A stretch of 64,000 nt of DNA. Source: Lineus longissimus (Eukaryota > Nemertea > Pilidiophora > Heteronemertea > Lineidae). Position numbers and translations under genes: made by a program. The stretch covers positions 13,578,001 to 13,642,000 of the forward strand of contig NC_088321.1 in assembly GCF_910592395.1 (NCBI RefSeq), read 5' to 3'. This document shows, piece after piece, positions 1 to 12,840 of this stretch. The notes under the pieces were generated by a model. It was not told the origin of the DNA. It ran no database searches and saw only the letters and a list, made by a program, of their open reading frames with translations. Numbering within the stretch: position 1 is the stretch's first letter; every line of letters starts with the position of its first letter.

Positions 1-2500
1 ACTGACGTGTAGAACAAGAAACGTGTTCCTCCAGCTATAAAAAAGACCGCGTGGGTTTTGGACAGTAAAGCTGGTCACTCTTAAGGGAATATTGAGCATG
101 GGCCGGGAGTCTATGAGTTGGCGTTGGTCGAAGGTCCGACAGAGTTAGATTTAAAATTAGCAGTATTCAACGTAAATCATATCCCCTAACATTATTTCCC
201 AAAGCTGTTTAGCGTTTAAATCAGGACAGACTGCCAATTGTTTATAAAACCCCGACACGTCTTACCAATGATACGACACGGCCATTATTGGAGCTACATG
301 TAACGGGTATTTATATAACCGACACCTCTCCTCTGGGGACGGAACGAAGATAGATTCACATTTTATTCTTTGCTACACAATTCGTGGGATGTCACTAAGT
401 CCACCCTAGGGACGAGATAGATAATGTGCCCAGATTTACAAATTACGCGGCAACGATTAATACGATCTGGTATTCATAGAGCGGTATTCATAAATATCCT
501 GGTTATCCGGTTGCCTGTCCAGGTTTCCGAATTTAATGAAACCCTCATCCGTTGGGAGTATTAGAATCAGTGGATGTGATGACTCAATCTCCAAGCCTCG
601 CTGTTGGTAACGTCTGCTTAGTGATACTAGCTACGGAGCTAATGCTAGCAATCCTCTCATTGGGAGATTGGTAATGACCCCCCCCCCCCCCCGATACAAA
701 TTTCAACATGTCTGCTCCTAAGCAGGTTTAACTGAGTGTCCTTTCGGTCATCAATAAAACTCTCAGAATACAGTGTAGATTCACCTATGATTTTTTTGGA
801 TGCTCTGAGGATATTGGATGATAGAAGTTTACTGGAGTCCCTTTATTTAATGCCTATTCAACCAAGGCCTACATGAGATACACCACCCACAGAACTATAA
901 TGGATGCATTATTATTATGGTATGATTAACTGGGTTTAAAATTAGTAATTGATTTTGAAAATTTCGAATTACATGTACGTAAATACGCATACTAGATATA
1001 AATTTTAACATCAGCGTCGTGCTGACAGATGTACAAGTACCATATACTCAAAATTTATTAGTAAAAAGAACTAATCCGATAGTTCCTATTTCACAAACTG
1101 TGAAATTAGTAAAAATAGTAATGAAACTAACCATTAATAAGCTGTTCTAATTACATGTACATGTAAAAACGGATTAAAAAATAACCAAAAAAAGTTTGAA
1201 ATTTTGTTCTCGATATAACAGAATAGTTAAAAAAAAACGATGAGAGTGTTATTTTAACCTATACATTTTAATGGTGTTTACCAAGTTTCAGAATAATTGC
1301 TCTCCGGTATTGTGTATAACTGCATTTCTAACCTGGCCCGAGATTAAATACGGACAGTGCGCCTCTTGAACCTGCTCCGGGGCAGAAGTGTCGAGTAGGC
1401 TTATTGCGCGATAAATATTACAGTACGTGTAAATGATATGAAACACATACATGTAGTGATCTCAGGTAAATCAAGCCAAAATTGGAAATCAAAAGGAGGT
1501 GATTTTTTGTGTCACTGGGTAAAATAATTGTTTTTACGAGAACCCGTTTTGTGTTGTTAATGTGTTATAGATCAACTGTCAGTGGTATTACCTTCTGAAA
1601 TCACTAATTTATATTACACTGCCAGGAGGGGCGAACAGATGACATTCAAAGCCGGAAATCGTTATCATAACTACAATTTCAAATTTTCAATCGTTCCTAA
1701 CCCCCTTCGGCGACAGCTCGGCTATCGGCGCACGAGGATCCATTTCTATCCCTCGTGATCAAATTGCCTTTTTTCGAAACAAATCGGCAAGTAATATGAT
1801 CAGAACTCTATTGCAATGATCGATTTCCATTAGTTTTTAGCTCACCTCTTGGGAGCGTATACGATACCATGGCGTCTGTCGTCTCAAAAACTCAAACAGG
1901 GACCTTGGATCTGTCGTGACACACCTCCATTTCTCAGATGAAATAATTTTCATATATATTTAGGGGAGAGAGCGGCGAATCTGCCAAGTCCATATACATG
2001 TAATTTGATCAGACGAAATATTAAATGAATGGATACTAATGACGTTTAAACTGTTTTGAACACCTATAAAATGGCAACACGGGAAAGGTCCGTGTGGGCA
2101 CGTTCCATACGGGAGAGTTTTCATCCATATTGGCGTATATCTGGATGGGCGCAGCACCTGGATGGGCGTGGTACCCGGATGGGCGTGGCACAGGCTTCTC
2201 CGCTACCTATGAGAGAGCGACTTTGGCCGGTCTACCTTGTCCTGAAAACATCGCAAAAATTGACCAGAAAACAAATACTTTGACGCAAATATTCTATAAA
2301 CAGACATAAGCACTAAGGAATTATATGGGAAATATCTTAACCACAAGCTGTATCGGCTTTGATGAGTGGGTGTCATGTTATAATATTGGAGAACTTTAAG
2401 AGTGTAGGGATTTGAAAATGGCCTTGAGCACTTTATAACCCATCACGTGGTAGGCCTGACATTAGAAAACATACTTTGAATGGCAAAGATTTTGGCGGGC
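1..2500. other. Gene-free stretch, AT-rich
   Basis: No ORF here has recognisable family motifs and I see no exon with convincing splice borders. The stretch is AT-rich, carries a 15-base C run at 678-692 and several ACATGT palindromes (near 971, 1152, 1446 and 1994). It is best read as intergenic or intronic DNA. Confidence 0.5.
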
Positions 2501-2504
2501 GTTT

Positions 2505-2979
2505 TTAGTCTCCGCCACGGCACGTAGTGGCCGTGAGAGGAGACTCTTGGGTTAGCTAGGAAACTTTCTCGGCAAAATCAACCTCGGCCTAGGGCGCCGA
2601 TGTGCCTATGCGTGTGTACACGTTGTAGTGCTTGTGGGTGGATTTCAATTGTCGCAATTTTGTCAAGATTTGACACGAAGTTTCGAGAAAACCGCACATT
2701 GATAAAATATTCTGCTCTTACGTACGGCGAGTTCATTTATTATTCCAAGTCCACGTCGGCAGTACGTCGTTATTCGAGCACTTTGAGCACGGAATACATT
2801 GTAGTTTCGTAGATTGTTTTTGCGGCAATGAGCACTCGGAACGTTACTCGCACGTCTTGGTTCCCTCGGCTGTTCCTAGAGGGCAGGAATAGCACGCCTC
2901 CTAGGAACAGCCGAGGGAACCAAGACGATGTTCGCACTGACTGCACATGCGCATTCAGAACGCCGTGGCGGAGACTTCA
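2505..2979. repeat. Nested palindromic element, probably a MITE
   Basis: The outer 15-base AGTCTCCGCCACGGC near 2508-2522 recurs in inverted orientation near 2961-2976. The left end is itself a small hairpin (2508-2547), and a second, perfect hairpin lies inside at 2853-2927. This nested inverted structure without a coding gene is typical of a fold-back DNA transposon derivative. Exact ends and target duplication could not be fixed. Confidence 0.5.
2853..2927. repeat. Perfect 27-bp stem hairpin
   Basis: Positions 2853-2879 and 2901-2927 are exact reverse complements (27 of 27), separated by a 21-base loop. The arms are GC-richer than the surroundings and begin CGTCTTGGTTCCC. The lack of mismatches contrasts with the decayed palindromes elsewhere in the window. 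It could be a recent fold-back insertion or, if transcribed, a miRNA-precursor-sized stem-loop. The sequence does not show which. Confidence 0.75.
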
Positions 2980-3448
2980 GAGTATGCCTGCAGACTCAAC
3001 TGACAATTCTAGTTATTTCCTGTGATAACTAGAATAACTGCGAAAATAAAACTATAAGAAATATTGGAAAAACCGAAAGAAATCTGCCAAAATAATCGGC
3101 GAAAGTAATAATCTTTAAGTTGATTTAAAATTTGGAACTTAAGAATTTTTTGCGTGCTGCTAAAAAATAAAGAGTTCAGTGCCAGTAATGTGTTACAGTT
3201 ATATTGGAGGGCGACATAGTTAGCGGCCCGTTATAGGATCCATGAACTTTGAAACCGCAGCGTAATAGCCATATACTACGATGCCATTGCGAAGTTTGGA
3301 AATATTGCGAAGAAAGTAGACAACACAACATAATTCTATACACACTATAAAAAACTAGAAACCTATAAGACCCTCCTCCATTTTGGCAATAAGTCACGTG
3401 ACTCAGCAGGATGTTGGTGTCTCATTGGTCATCGAAAAAGATGAGGTC

Positions 3449-3505
3449 GGTGACCTTAACGAAAAACTATTTTAAAAGCTTCGTCTAGACTCATAGGGGA
3501 AGAAC
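3449..3505 (+). repeat. Dispersed repeat with GACCTTA...GTCTAGAC, copy 1
   Basis: A short block with TGACCTTAACG, an AT-rich spacer and CGTCTAGACTC followed by a G-rich stretch. It recurs at 4345-4395 and 4731-4785 in the same orientation, so the three copies form a local direct-repeat family in which only the boundary motifs are well kept. No coding content is seen. Confidence 0.45.
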
Positions 3506-4344
3506 TGGTGTAGTACCGGTAATTGACCTATTGCATTACTACCCCGCTCAGATATTGCTCTATTATCCTCGACGTTGTGAGAAATACCATCCTGTGGACT
3601 GTTACGCATAAAAATGGTTTCATCCCGTCCTCTAGCAAACAAGGTCTTACAACGTGAATCCACCTATTCTTTGTTTCCGGCCTAGGGCGTAAGTGAAAAC
3701 ATCTTGTATCAGCGCAGATTTGTCCAATTATGGGGTTGCCGCGCATTGTCTAAACTTACCGGCTCGATGTATTGTCAAAGTATAAGTGTACGAAGTGGTT
3801 AAAATTATTCTACTGGTTCTGGCCCGCCGAAAATAAACAATAGATTATGTGTACGTCGGCTCTGTGGACGTGAAATCGATAGGCTTGCCGGTTATCTTAG
3901 GGGGAAACTTGGGCATGAGATGTATTTTTTTTATGCACTAAAAGCTCCCAGTAAGACAAAATGGACACTTCACCAAAACAAGAAGTAACCGTTGGCCTAT
4001 TCTATAGCCATGTCCAAAACCACCTCACAACGCTTGCGAAAATCAGTATGGAGATCAGCATCAGTCTGATGCTACTTTAGGCGCATGGCGGCGAATATGC
4101 ATTCCATTCAGTCTCCTGGTCTCTTCAATCCCACAGTCTAGTTGTACCTTTAACATGATGATACACACTAAAAGAATCGTCTTGACCTGCTGGAGGGTGG
4201 TGATGTAATAGGGTGAGCACGTAATTGGCTCCTCAATAGCGCCATATCTGTTGACCATCTTCGCTTTCGCATAGTAAGGGTCACGGAATGAGTCAGCGTA
4301 TCGCCGAAGTAGTTTCTTGGTCATTTGAGTAAGACGTGGTTGGC

Positions 4345-4395
4345 GACCTTAGCGTAAAAATAGACTTAAAAAGCATCGTCTAGACGTGGGGGAGG
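4345..4395 (+). repeat. Dispersed repeat with GACCTTA...GTCTAGAC, copy 2
   Basis: CGACCTTAGCG, then CTTAAAAAGCATCGTCTAGAC, then a G-rich run, matching the block at 3449-3505 in order and spacing. Confidence 0.45.
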
Positions 4396-4730
4396 GATTG
4401 GTGAAGTCTCGGACTGGCTCAATTACAAGCTTTTAACCCAGTATGAATTGGTTGAGATGCCTTTAGATGGAAGCGGAGTCGTAAAACTCAAAGCCTTCAT
4501 CGCCATTTGACAGATGATATTGGAAGAAAACTTCGACAGGCTAAAATTTATCGAAGTTACTTATAACTCTTCGGTTCCCTAATAGAAGACTGCTCCTCCT
4601 TAATAATAGCCTCGTGTGAAATTTAGAACTAATGATATTTCAAAAACTTATCCCTTTTAAACAATGATACAGCTTTCACAGAAGAAGGTCAAATTTTGTA
4701 TTACTCAGCAGAAGTCCTGGTCGTTAGCGG

Positions 4731-4785
4731 CGACCTTAAGCCATGTTAACGTATAAGAATTATATATTAAGAGCATTGTCTAGAC
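4731..4785 (+). repeat. Dispersed repeat with GACCTTA...GTCTAGAC, copy 3
   Basis: CGACCTTAAG, an AT-rich spacer, AGCATTGTCTAGACGCG, then a G-rich run. It is the most divergent of the three copies. Confidence 0.4.
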
Positions 4786-4899
4786 GCGTATTAAGAGGGG
4801 GTGGAGATAATACGGTATGTTATTAGTTGGTAACGTTACTACCTCAATCAGTGGCCTTTTCATTTCGAAGCGACGGCTGGCAAATGTCGAATGTGGAAT

Positions 4900-7780
4900 T
4901 TTTATCGTAAAAAGGAATTGTGTTATTTCATACGTCAATTACCGGGAACTGATTGCGCAATATTACATCACATGTCGCCCTTTCTCAAAATAAGTTCGCT
5001 TCTCGTATTATTTACCACTTTTATATCATTGTATTCAATCTGAACAATAGTGCGTAGACTAGTACGGTGACCACGCCCTCTCCTCAGCCCACCAATATTT
5101 CGGATTTTTGGTAGGTCTGTCCAAAGTAGAAAACATACAATATAAAAATCCCGGTGGGCCAAGGAGAGCGTATGGGCATGTACAGTTTTAGGCGGAGATT
5201 GCAAGCGTGTGCCGTTTATAATTATTGAACGTGTTACTCTTTCGTACTTCTGAAAAAAACCGGTGTTTTCGGGGGGAAATGTGTTGGGAACTTTATAGGT
5301 AATCCCCTAAAAAGGTTTGGCAAAAACATCATGTATCAATCCTAATGGATGAAGTTCCCGACTGAAAACTGTCTCTTAAGAGGAATAATTGGTATTTTAG
5401 CTGCCAACGGTGAATACTTTCTTGCAGGCAAGGCTACTAGATGCCCTACAGCAGTCGTACAAAATGTAGGCCACTTAGGCCCACGCAGAGCCTTCACAAG
5501 ATTCCTCATGTTACAAGCGATTAAATCTGATATCATGTACGATATCCTTCTCACGACCTGAGAAACCGGATCGCACGTCAGGTGATCGCCGGTCGCCACT
5601 TTTTCTTCAACCCACAAAACCAATAATGGGGCCGGGAAGACAGGTTTTAAGTGATAGACATTGGCCGTAGGGCAGACGGAAATAAAGGTTACCTTTTTTA
5701 CGCCAAGGTGGGCTGAGAATGTCATCATCAGACATTTACGATATCGGTGCAGTGACGAAAAGTAGGCCTTGGTCCCAGATTTTGCAAAATATTTTAATTG
5801 CCTTGTGTATCTAAGGACATCTCACTAAAAGAGTAAAATAGTTTTCCCCACTTTTTTTGAGGGGGGGGGGGGATTAAGACGACTCCGGAAGGATAAAGTG
5901 TTCACACATGGGGTGTTATAAGTTTTCAAAATGAAAATAGCGTATGAAAATAAGGACGCGCTTATAATTTTCATAAAAAACTTTTACTCCTTGATCGAGT
6001 TTACTAACTTGTTCTAATCTACTTAAACTACAGAGTGCGTTGGGTGCATTATTTCTCCGTCCCAAATTGTAAACAGTTGATGAACTGAGGAAACCCGAGT
6101 GACCTTTGTACAAACTTATCAACGATTAAGCTGATCCTACAATTATATTTGGCGTTAATCTCCTCCACTGAGGTCCAGAGTCTCTAACATCACTTTTTAA
6201 ACCAGTGGAGGGTGAAACATGTCATAATAGAGAGGTTCAGATTCAGATCCGAGAACGTGAACGAGGTGATACTTTTTCTTGTTGGTGTCACCAAGTCAAT
6301 TTTGCTCGTTTTGTAATATTATCTCTTAGCATACCAGACATTGATAACACGCTGTTTAATATCATTTCTGACTGCAGGCAATGCGATATCCTTCGACAAG
6401 GTGCCACCTCCTTCTCGTTCTTGGATCAACGCCTGGAAGTCTGAAATCATGAGGTCGAACTCCTTAGACATCTCGGCCTACTTTCCCAGCACGCCAAGTT
6501 CAAAATCCTCATTACAGAACAGTCAGAGGTTTGAAGAGATCGTTCCGATCTCGGAGCCTTGTGTTAAGCTGTAAAAGTTTATCCCGCCTATGGATTTTGA
6601 CCGGGCCGTTCAAAACTCCCTATCTTTACATGGGTTTCTTCATTGGTCTTCTTTGATGGTGTTTCTCTTTGTGAGTCATGAGTCATATATCATATATCGT
6701 TTACGTCAGGATCCAGTTATCGGTGAGTGTGACTACCATTGTTCATTTGCGCAAAAATACTTCTGCTGATGATAATTTCGGGAGCTCAGTGGCAGCACCG
6801 TGTTCCTATTAACTGAGGATGTCGAGGGTTCTATATCCACGGCCGTGCGGGGAGTGAGAATCACAGTGTTACAAATGGAAACTGCGACAACAGCGGAAAC
6901 AAAGGCACCTGATCGGCGGCGGCAACAAAAAAGAAACTTTGCTTCTTTTTTTAGTACACCATAACCTTAAGAGCGCGCAGCCACGGCCCATGTGGAATTG
7001 GTCCACAAAGGTTTATCAAATATCGCGAAAAATGGTTTCGTCCAGTTAGCAACATAATACATGACTGTATTGAAAACAATGTGTTTTCCTGATAGATTTA
7101 TGATAATGTTGTGTCTTTTTCTTAATACCTATTTCTGATTGTTCCTTTCAGGTATGAGTTATAAATCAAAAATTCTCTTTGATCCCCTTCTATCATTGAT
7201 TGTTGTGATATGTAAGTTGATTTCGGCTCTCTCTGCACTGAGAAAGAAATTAAAGAGATTATTTGTAAAAGTAAGGATGCGAGTGCAAAAAACTATTCAT
7301 ATTTTCATTCATATTTTACTCTAGTCTGTGCCTAATACTGGAAAGTGTGCTTATAATATCTTCAGTGCTTTTTGGTTAAATTTGAGAATTCTGTGCAACA
7401 TAAGCTTCGGCATTACATGTACTCTTACAAAGAATCTAAAGATTTCATTATCGTTTCTTTTGCCAAAACACAAGGTGTTTTGTTTTGTTTGATTTCTGAA
7501 TCAGATTTTTACCACACAATCAAGATTGAATCAATTGCGCTGACAAGGTCTAATTTGCAGCCAACAGTCTTGCGAAGAAATTACCGCGACTGAAAATAGT
7601 TGGCAACACAATTGGAAAAAATATAGTACGGTTGGGAAACGAACAGAAACTTTAAAAGTCTGATTCCACTACGGTGGGAAAACGCGTCGGTTTACCGCGT
7701 CCACAAGCTCAGTGGTCAGTTGCTTTTGCCGGGCCAATAACCTACACCGAAAACATTCCAGCCGCAGACGTTTTTTTACC
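4900..7780. other. Gene-free stretch
   Basis: The longest ORF, 128 codons on the minus strand at 5342-5728, has no recognisable motif and an opposing ORF over the same bases, so I treat it as chance. A 12-base G run lies at 5861-5872. No exon with good splice borders was found. Confidence 0.45.
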
Positions 7781-7789
7781 CCTTACATG

Positions 7790-7960
7790 TATCTTGCGGA
7801 TGAAAGAAATCCAATGCGCGGTCTGTTCTCCTTTAACAAAGCCCGCTCGCACCTCGGTCTAACTTCCCGTTGTACCACTGTATTATCAAAGAGTCATTAG
7901 GGCGAGTCCTGATAACATCGACCCCCACGAAACAGCTTTCATTGGCGTCAATAGGCCTGA
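7790..7960 (-). repeat. Interspersed repeat R1, copy 1
   Basis: Read on the minus strand this block contains GGGGGTCGATG and GCGAGCGGGCTTTGTTAAAG in the same order and spacing as 59168-59300, 59590-59780 and 34313-34420. It is a dispersed non-coding repeat; the weak ORFs over it are broken and out of step between copies. No terminal repeat or tRNA-like head was identified, so its class is open. Confidence 0.55.
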
Positions 7961-8169
7961 GCTTGCTAGGGCAAACAAGCGTAATGACCTGTGGGAATCT
8001 CGCGGTGCGATTTTACGTTCCCACTGCGATTTTTGACGATAAAATCTCAATCTGTTCAGGCCTATCTCCATATAAGGGCTTCCCGCTGCCTATATATCTC
8101 AAAGCTGAAAAAAGCTACGAAAGGAAACTCAAATTGAAAGGATGGAAACCCTATATCTGATCCAATGCT

Positions 8170-9410
8170 AGGATATACCAGGGGCCAAAAAAATATCTTA
8201 AAGCCGTGAAGAAAAGTGTCAGTTGGCAAAAACTTGTAATTTGCCGGTAGTGTTGCGACGAAACCGGTGACTGATTAAATCAATATGCGTCGCGGCATGG
8301 AGTTCTTTGATTTGATCTGCGCCAAGTTTTATACTCTCGTCTGCAGTGCGCACGATCTTATTTCGAAAGCAAGGCAAAAATGTGCATTTCGGAAGCGAGG
8401 CAAAAGTGCGCATTGTTTTACAGCTTGATTGGCTCCTTAACGAAGTCGCAGTTGTCAATCAGTTTTGCGACTTGGGTGGAAATTGTGTTGTTTATGGGGG
8501 TTTTTCTCCAAAATGGTGCGTTGTTCTGTCAGAGATCGAATTGGATTCTTTAGTTTACTTCTCAACACGATTCGAATGAATATTAAATACACTTTTCTAT
8601 CACTTAATGGTGTCGAGTCAGCAATGATTTTTGCTTAAATCTGCCGTGAAGAACTCTCAGTTGCTTAAGTCAATCAATTTTGGTTTTTTTTCCTAAAGAT
8701 TCGTGTTTCTCTTTCCAGCTAATTACTTTTCTTAATTGACTTACTTCTTGCTGTCGGCACGAATTGAAGTTACGTGCGCTTATCGGCACATGTAGCTGGT
8801 TGTTAATTTGTCGATCCCTGCCTAGTCCTAACAAAATGTAATTATTCCCCGTCTCTTGTTTACATAGGTTTCTTAGAACAATATTCTTGAACGGAGTAAG
8901 TGATTTTTAATTTCTATGGTCCAGGAAAACTGAAATGCAGTTATACACAATGCCGTAGTACCTCTACTGGTTGGGGAAGAAGTAGGTCTAAAAGGGGTTA
9001 TGTTTTATAGGAGTTATTTCGATAAATAGAACAGGAGTCGAAATACAACTTGAAATCATAAATCATCGAATATTTACTGCCTGCCATTTTGAATTAAAAC
9101 CTTAACGTGAAATTACAAGCAGGAGCGAGGGAGGCCAAATTATTAGTTATGCGTAGTCGCCGACAGGTGTCTCTATAATCCCATAGAATTTCTAAACTGT
9201 AGGAATAATTTTATCACTTTGTCAAATCTATTTTCCGAACAGTCCATCTAAGTCACGTGAAGACTATCAATTGGACCCCCAGCTCGATCCTGCCTTTTGT
9301 TCCTCTTCAATTAACTCCAAGGCCGAGTTCACAAACATATAACTCTCTGGCAATGTTATTTAAAGAGGCAGACTGTTCAGGAAAACGAAAATGCATATAC
9401 AAAATGACAA
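8170..9410. other. Gene-free stretch
   Basis: No recognisable coding exon, RNA gene or mobile element. An internal near-duplication of AAGCAAGGCAAAA.TGTGCATTT / AGCGAGGCAAAAGTGCGCATT at about 8368-8415 is the only structure noticed. Confidence 0.4.
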
Positions 9411-9414
9411 AGTC

Positions 9415-9595
9415 CAGTTTATGCAAACAAATTTGCTGAAACTTGGTATTTATTGTATTTGTATATCTGTCTCCATAACGGCAGTGCTGCAATTTATATT
9501 CAGTGCGAATTTACGCAATTGGAAACTTTCAAATTCAATTACAAATTTTCCACTTTTTAACAAACGGTGTATGCCTTTAACAAAAAGCTAAGGTG
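9415..9595 (+). repeat. Interspersed repeat R2, copy 1
   Basis: Contains AATTTGCTGAAACTTGGTAT, then TACGCAATTGG-AAA-TTTCAAATTCAATTAC, then AACGGTGTATGCCTTT. The same blocks occur in the same order at 57160-57332 and 57545-57722, so this is an AT-rich dispersed repeat of about 180 bp. No coding content. Confidence 0.65.
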
Positions 9596-9599
9596 CGTA

Positions 9600-11820
9600 T
9601 TTGAAATGAGTTCTGATGATGGGCCATATGCATCGCAATTGACTGATTTTCAAAATTAAGAATAAAACTTGCAACATCTCAGAGCAAAGGCATTAATCAA
9701 ACGGCATGGTAGTTAAGTTATAATGTCATTATGCAAATTAAGGTAGTTATCGTATGCAAATTAGACATTAGGAACATGACAAATAGCCAAGTTTTCTAAG
9801 CGACTTTATGAATTTTACGCCAACGATTTTCAATTAGTTTTTACCCCGCTGTTATGTTTTTCGAACGGCCATGAATGCTTTTAAATTGCGTTGAATGATA
9901 CTAATGATAGGACGTGAAGAGTAACTGATGAAAAAAACCCAGACCAGTCGGTACCCGGCGTGCAAAGCGGCCTGCACTTTACCGTTATTTGCCACCATCT
10001 TATCACGCCATATTGCGTTATACGGCAACTTTTCTGGGTGCCCCTGTGTAGTGCCAAGTTATTTTTACAACTCGCGCGGTGCACGGCGGGAACGATGTTA
10101 ACACACAGGGAGCAGTGGGCTTCTTAATTATTCCCAAGAAAATAAGTTTAAGAACTTCAGTCGGGCTTTTCGATTAGTTCCATACTTCTCCGTTGGGCAG
10201 ACTTTGAGTTCAGTGGTTAACTAACCCGTTATTTATCTTTAATGCCCTATTTTGGAAAGCCCTGGTATTTTTCAGTCGTTTTCTAGAAATCCAACCTTTT
10301 CGGAAAAAGTCGAAGAATGTCGGACTTTTGTCGGATAAATCAGGAAAAATTTGAAAAACCGTTAAGAAATCGGAAAAAGCCTTCTTCTAGTGTATAATTT
10401 AGAGAAAGGCGATATTCTTAAGAATACAACTTCGACTAGGCACTTGTTGCTCGATCAGGACCACTTTGGTAGGGTAGCGCCTTGATCCGTCTTTGAGAAG
10501 GTGCTTTATAAATATTAGATAACCACAACCAAAACCTGTCATACGATTAACATTTCAAAGAGTACAAAACTCCTTTGAAACAAAAGGTTTCCCATACACC
10601 CAGCTCGTTCATCGGAGTTGAATGCCTTCGCAGTCATGTCAATTTTGGCAGTGATGACGATAATTTGGTCCTATCATTTTCAGAAATACTATTCTGTACT
10701 CCAACATCGAATTATCTGTTTCTGAGGGAGAATAATTCTGTCAGTTGGTGCAAGTACTATTGTTAATGTTTTTAATTTCGCTGAAAAATCTCTACAGGGT
10801 GCATTTTGTTGGCTATCACTAAATGTTTCTAAATGGCGGAAAATCCTCCATTTCAAAGAGTGTGATACTGGAGTATGCTGAGCGAGTTTACGAGATTGAG
10901 AATGACTCTATATAACTCAACAAGAGTTTTGTTCACTGAATGAAGTCATTTGACAAAATAACTACATAAACGATCACATTTCTAGAATTAATCGACCTCA
11001 AATCAAAAGACAGGTGTAAAAAAGTTTTTCAATTTAGTTTTAAATCTTGGCTCTTGTCTAAGGTTAGAGGTTTCTATCAACTCCGAGAAGGATTAACCTC
11101 TAAGAAATTAAAAAGGGTCTTAAATCCGGTTTTAATCTTTGAGTGTAATCTCAGTCAGGGGATAATGGCTTTGTCTCCTGTCAATTGCATTCTAATGGAT
11201 TAACCCTGCGGTCTCGAGTTATCTTGAGATAGGAAAATGTCCGAAAATGTACAATTCGACTTTAATTTTCTCTCGTGATAAAAACTGTATGGACGCTATT
11301 CAACCCGGTAGAGGGGCGCCTGATAATGATAATAATAATAAAGGGATAAATATACGCATCCAAGATAAGGAAGAGGACTTAAACTTTAAAAAAAAATTAT
11401 ATCATCGAATACAAGGCCAATGTAGAAAAGAAATACACAGCCCCTAATGAACATTACCAAAAATGGACAAATATTGTTTAAACAATAGACTATATAAAAA
11501 GACCATTCAATAAGCCTAAGCCCGTACGATTGGAACAAAATCATGATTTAAGCACCTGGAATCTGCACATGCACGAAATTGCACCTTTCTATTCCAACAG
11601 TCTGTATAAGATGTATAATATATTCTGCATATAACGTACTTATCTGTATTCAAATGTACTATAAAGATATACATTCCCCAAACAAATGTACGTGCAATAT
11701 GCCATTGTGAAACAGTCGCACTAAAACCGGCTAAATAGCGTATACACAGTTTTGGAACCATCCTTTCCAACATGTCAAATGGCTGATTTGTGATGGAGCA
11801 TCTTTACAATTAACCAAGGG
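9600..11820. other. Gene-free stretch with one dispersed repeat
   Basis: No gene recognised. Positions about 10260-10400 (GTCGGATAAATCAGG and AAACCGTTAAGAAATCGG) match a fold-back repeat at 60299-60405. Two copies of ATGCAAAT lie near 9732 and 9755, not linked to any gene. Confidence 0.4.
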
Positions 11821-11828
11821 ACCATTTT

Positions 11829-12160
11829 CTTTGAGGATTTTGGGTCTACAAGTTATAACGATACTTTAAAGCCACTATCTAATTCCATATCTGATATTCC
11901 TTATCCTTATATTTTTCGAAATTTCCGTCTGAAGGTAGTTAATTTGCAATTGTCTAAAGAAACCAAAGAAATGCTTAAAGAAACTGTTTCCCTCCTGTTT
12001 TTGAATCAAACACTTCATATTTGTTGTGAAACGTCTACTTGCTTATGAGCCAAAACTTGTAGAATGATATTTAACGCACGTCAACCCTGAGAACTTTCCT
12101 TTGAGGATTTCTGATCCATGTACCAACGATAGCTTTAAGCCCACTAGCTAATTCCATTTG
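11829..12160 (+). repeat. Imperfect direct duplication
   Basis: TTTGAGGATTTTGGGTC...ACGATACTTTAAAGCCACTATCTAATTCC (from about 11831) recurs as TTTGAGGATTTCTGATC...CGATAGCTTTAAGCCCACTAGCTAATTCC (from about 12101), a period of about 270 bases. No coding content is recognised. Confidence 0.5.
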
Positions 12161-12227
12161 AGGCAAAGTTTGCGGTGCTTTAGCCTTATGATGATTCAGC
12201 TGTGTTTGACGAAGGAATTAGCATCAA

Positions 12228-12680
12228 TCAGAGGGGATGGGAGGCCTGGTCTCACGGGGAATGCAGGGAAACTCCAGGGGCCAAATTCTCCCAGCAATAT
12301 ATGCATTGCCGGGTGGAGCCCACTTTGTGTAGCATGCTGACTTAAGTCTGTCGGATGGGGAGACCTTGCACCGTTAAGAAAATCTTGAACCTTGCACGGT
12401 AATCCCCAAGCGCCCGACTCTCCAATATGCATTCGCCTACAGCAGGGGAAATCCCAGGGACCGAATTCTCTCAGCAATATGCATTGCCTGTTGGAGCCCT
12501 CTTTTAGCGCTGTTGCATGACTTCACTCTGGAGGATGGGGAGACCTGGCGCCCAACTCTCTAAGCAATATGCAATATACATGGCCGGATAGAACCCGTTT
12601 TTAAAATGAGCGCTGCTGTATGCTGACATCAATCAGGAGAATAGGAAGACCTTGTGCGGTAAACAGGCCGGGTGCCAGAA
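12228..12680 (+). repeat. Degenerate tandem array
   Basis: GGATGGGGAGACCTTG-type starts recur at about 12232, 12353, 12534 and (degraded) 12636, each followed by variants of GCAATATGCATTGCC and GGAGCCC. This is an old, unequal tandem array. The minus-strand ORF over it (12196-12477) repeats peptide pieces only because the DNA repeats. Confidence 0.55.
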
Positions 12681-12818
12681 CAGTGGATCTCTTCCGCAGC
12701 GTTCCGTGGTAGGGCGCTTCAACGCTAGGTTATGTGTTGACCTCAAGGTATGATTATGTAAACATGTTTGACTGGTCACTACTTGGCATATTCTCTAGCA
12801 AAATAGGTCCCGGTTTAT

Positions 12819-12840
12819 CCCCCCCCCCCCCCCCCCCCCC
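12819..12840 (+). repeat. Poly-C tract, 22 bases
   Basis: Twenty-two consecutive C. It is one of at least eleven pure C or G runs of 11 or more in this window. Confidence 0.9.

Noticed and set aside
5342-5728. 128-codon minus-strand ORF
   Set aside because: No recognisable domain, an opposing ORF over the same bases, no splice context; treated as chance.
9728-9765. Paired ATGCAAAT octamers as an enhancer
   Set aside because: No gene nearby, and short AT-rich words like this are expected by chance.
12196-12477. Minus ORF with internally repeated peptide
   Set aside because: The peptide repeat only mirrors the tandem DNA array at 12.2-12.7 kb.
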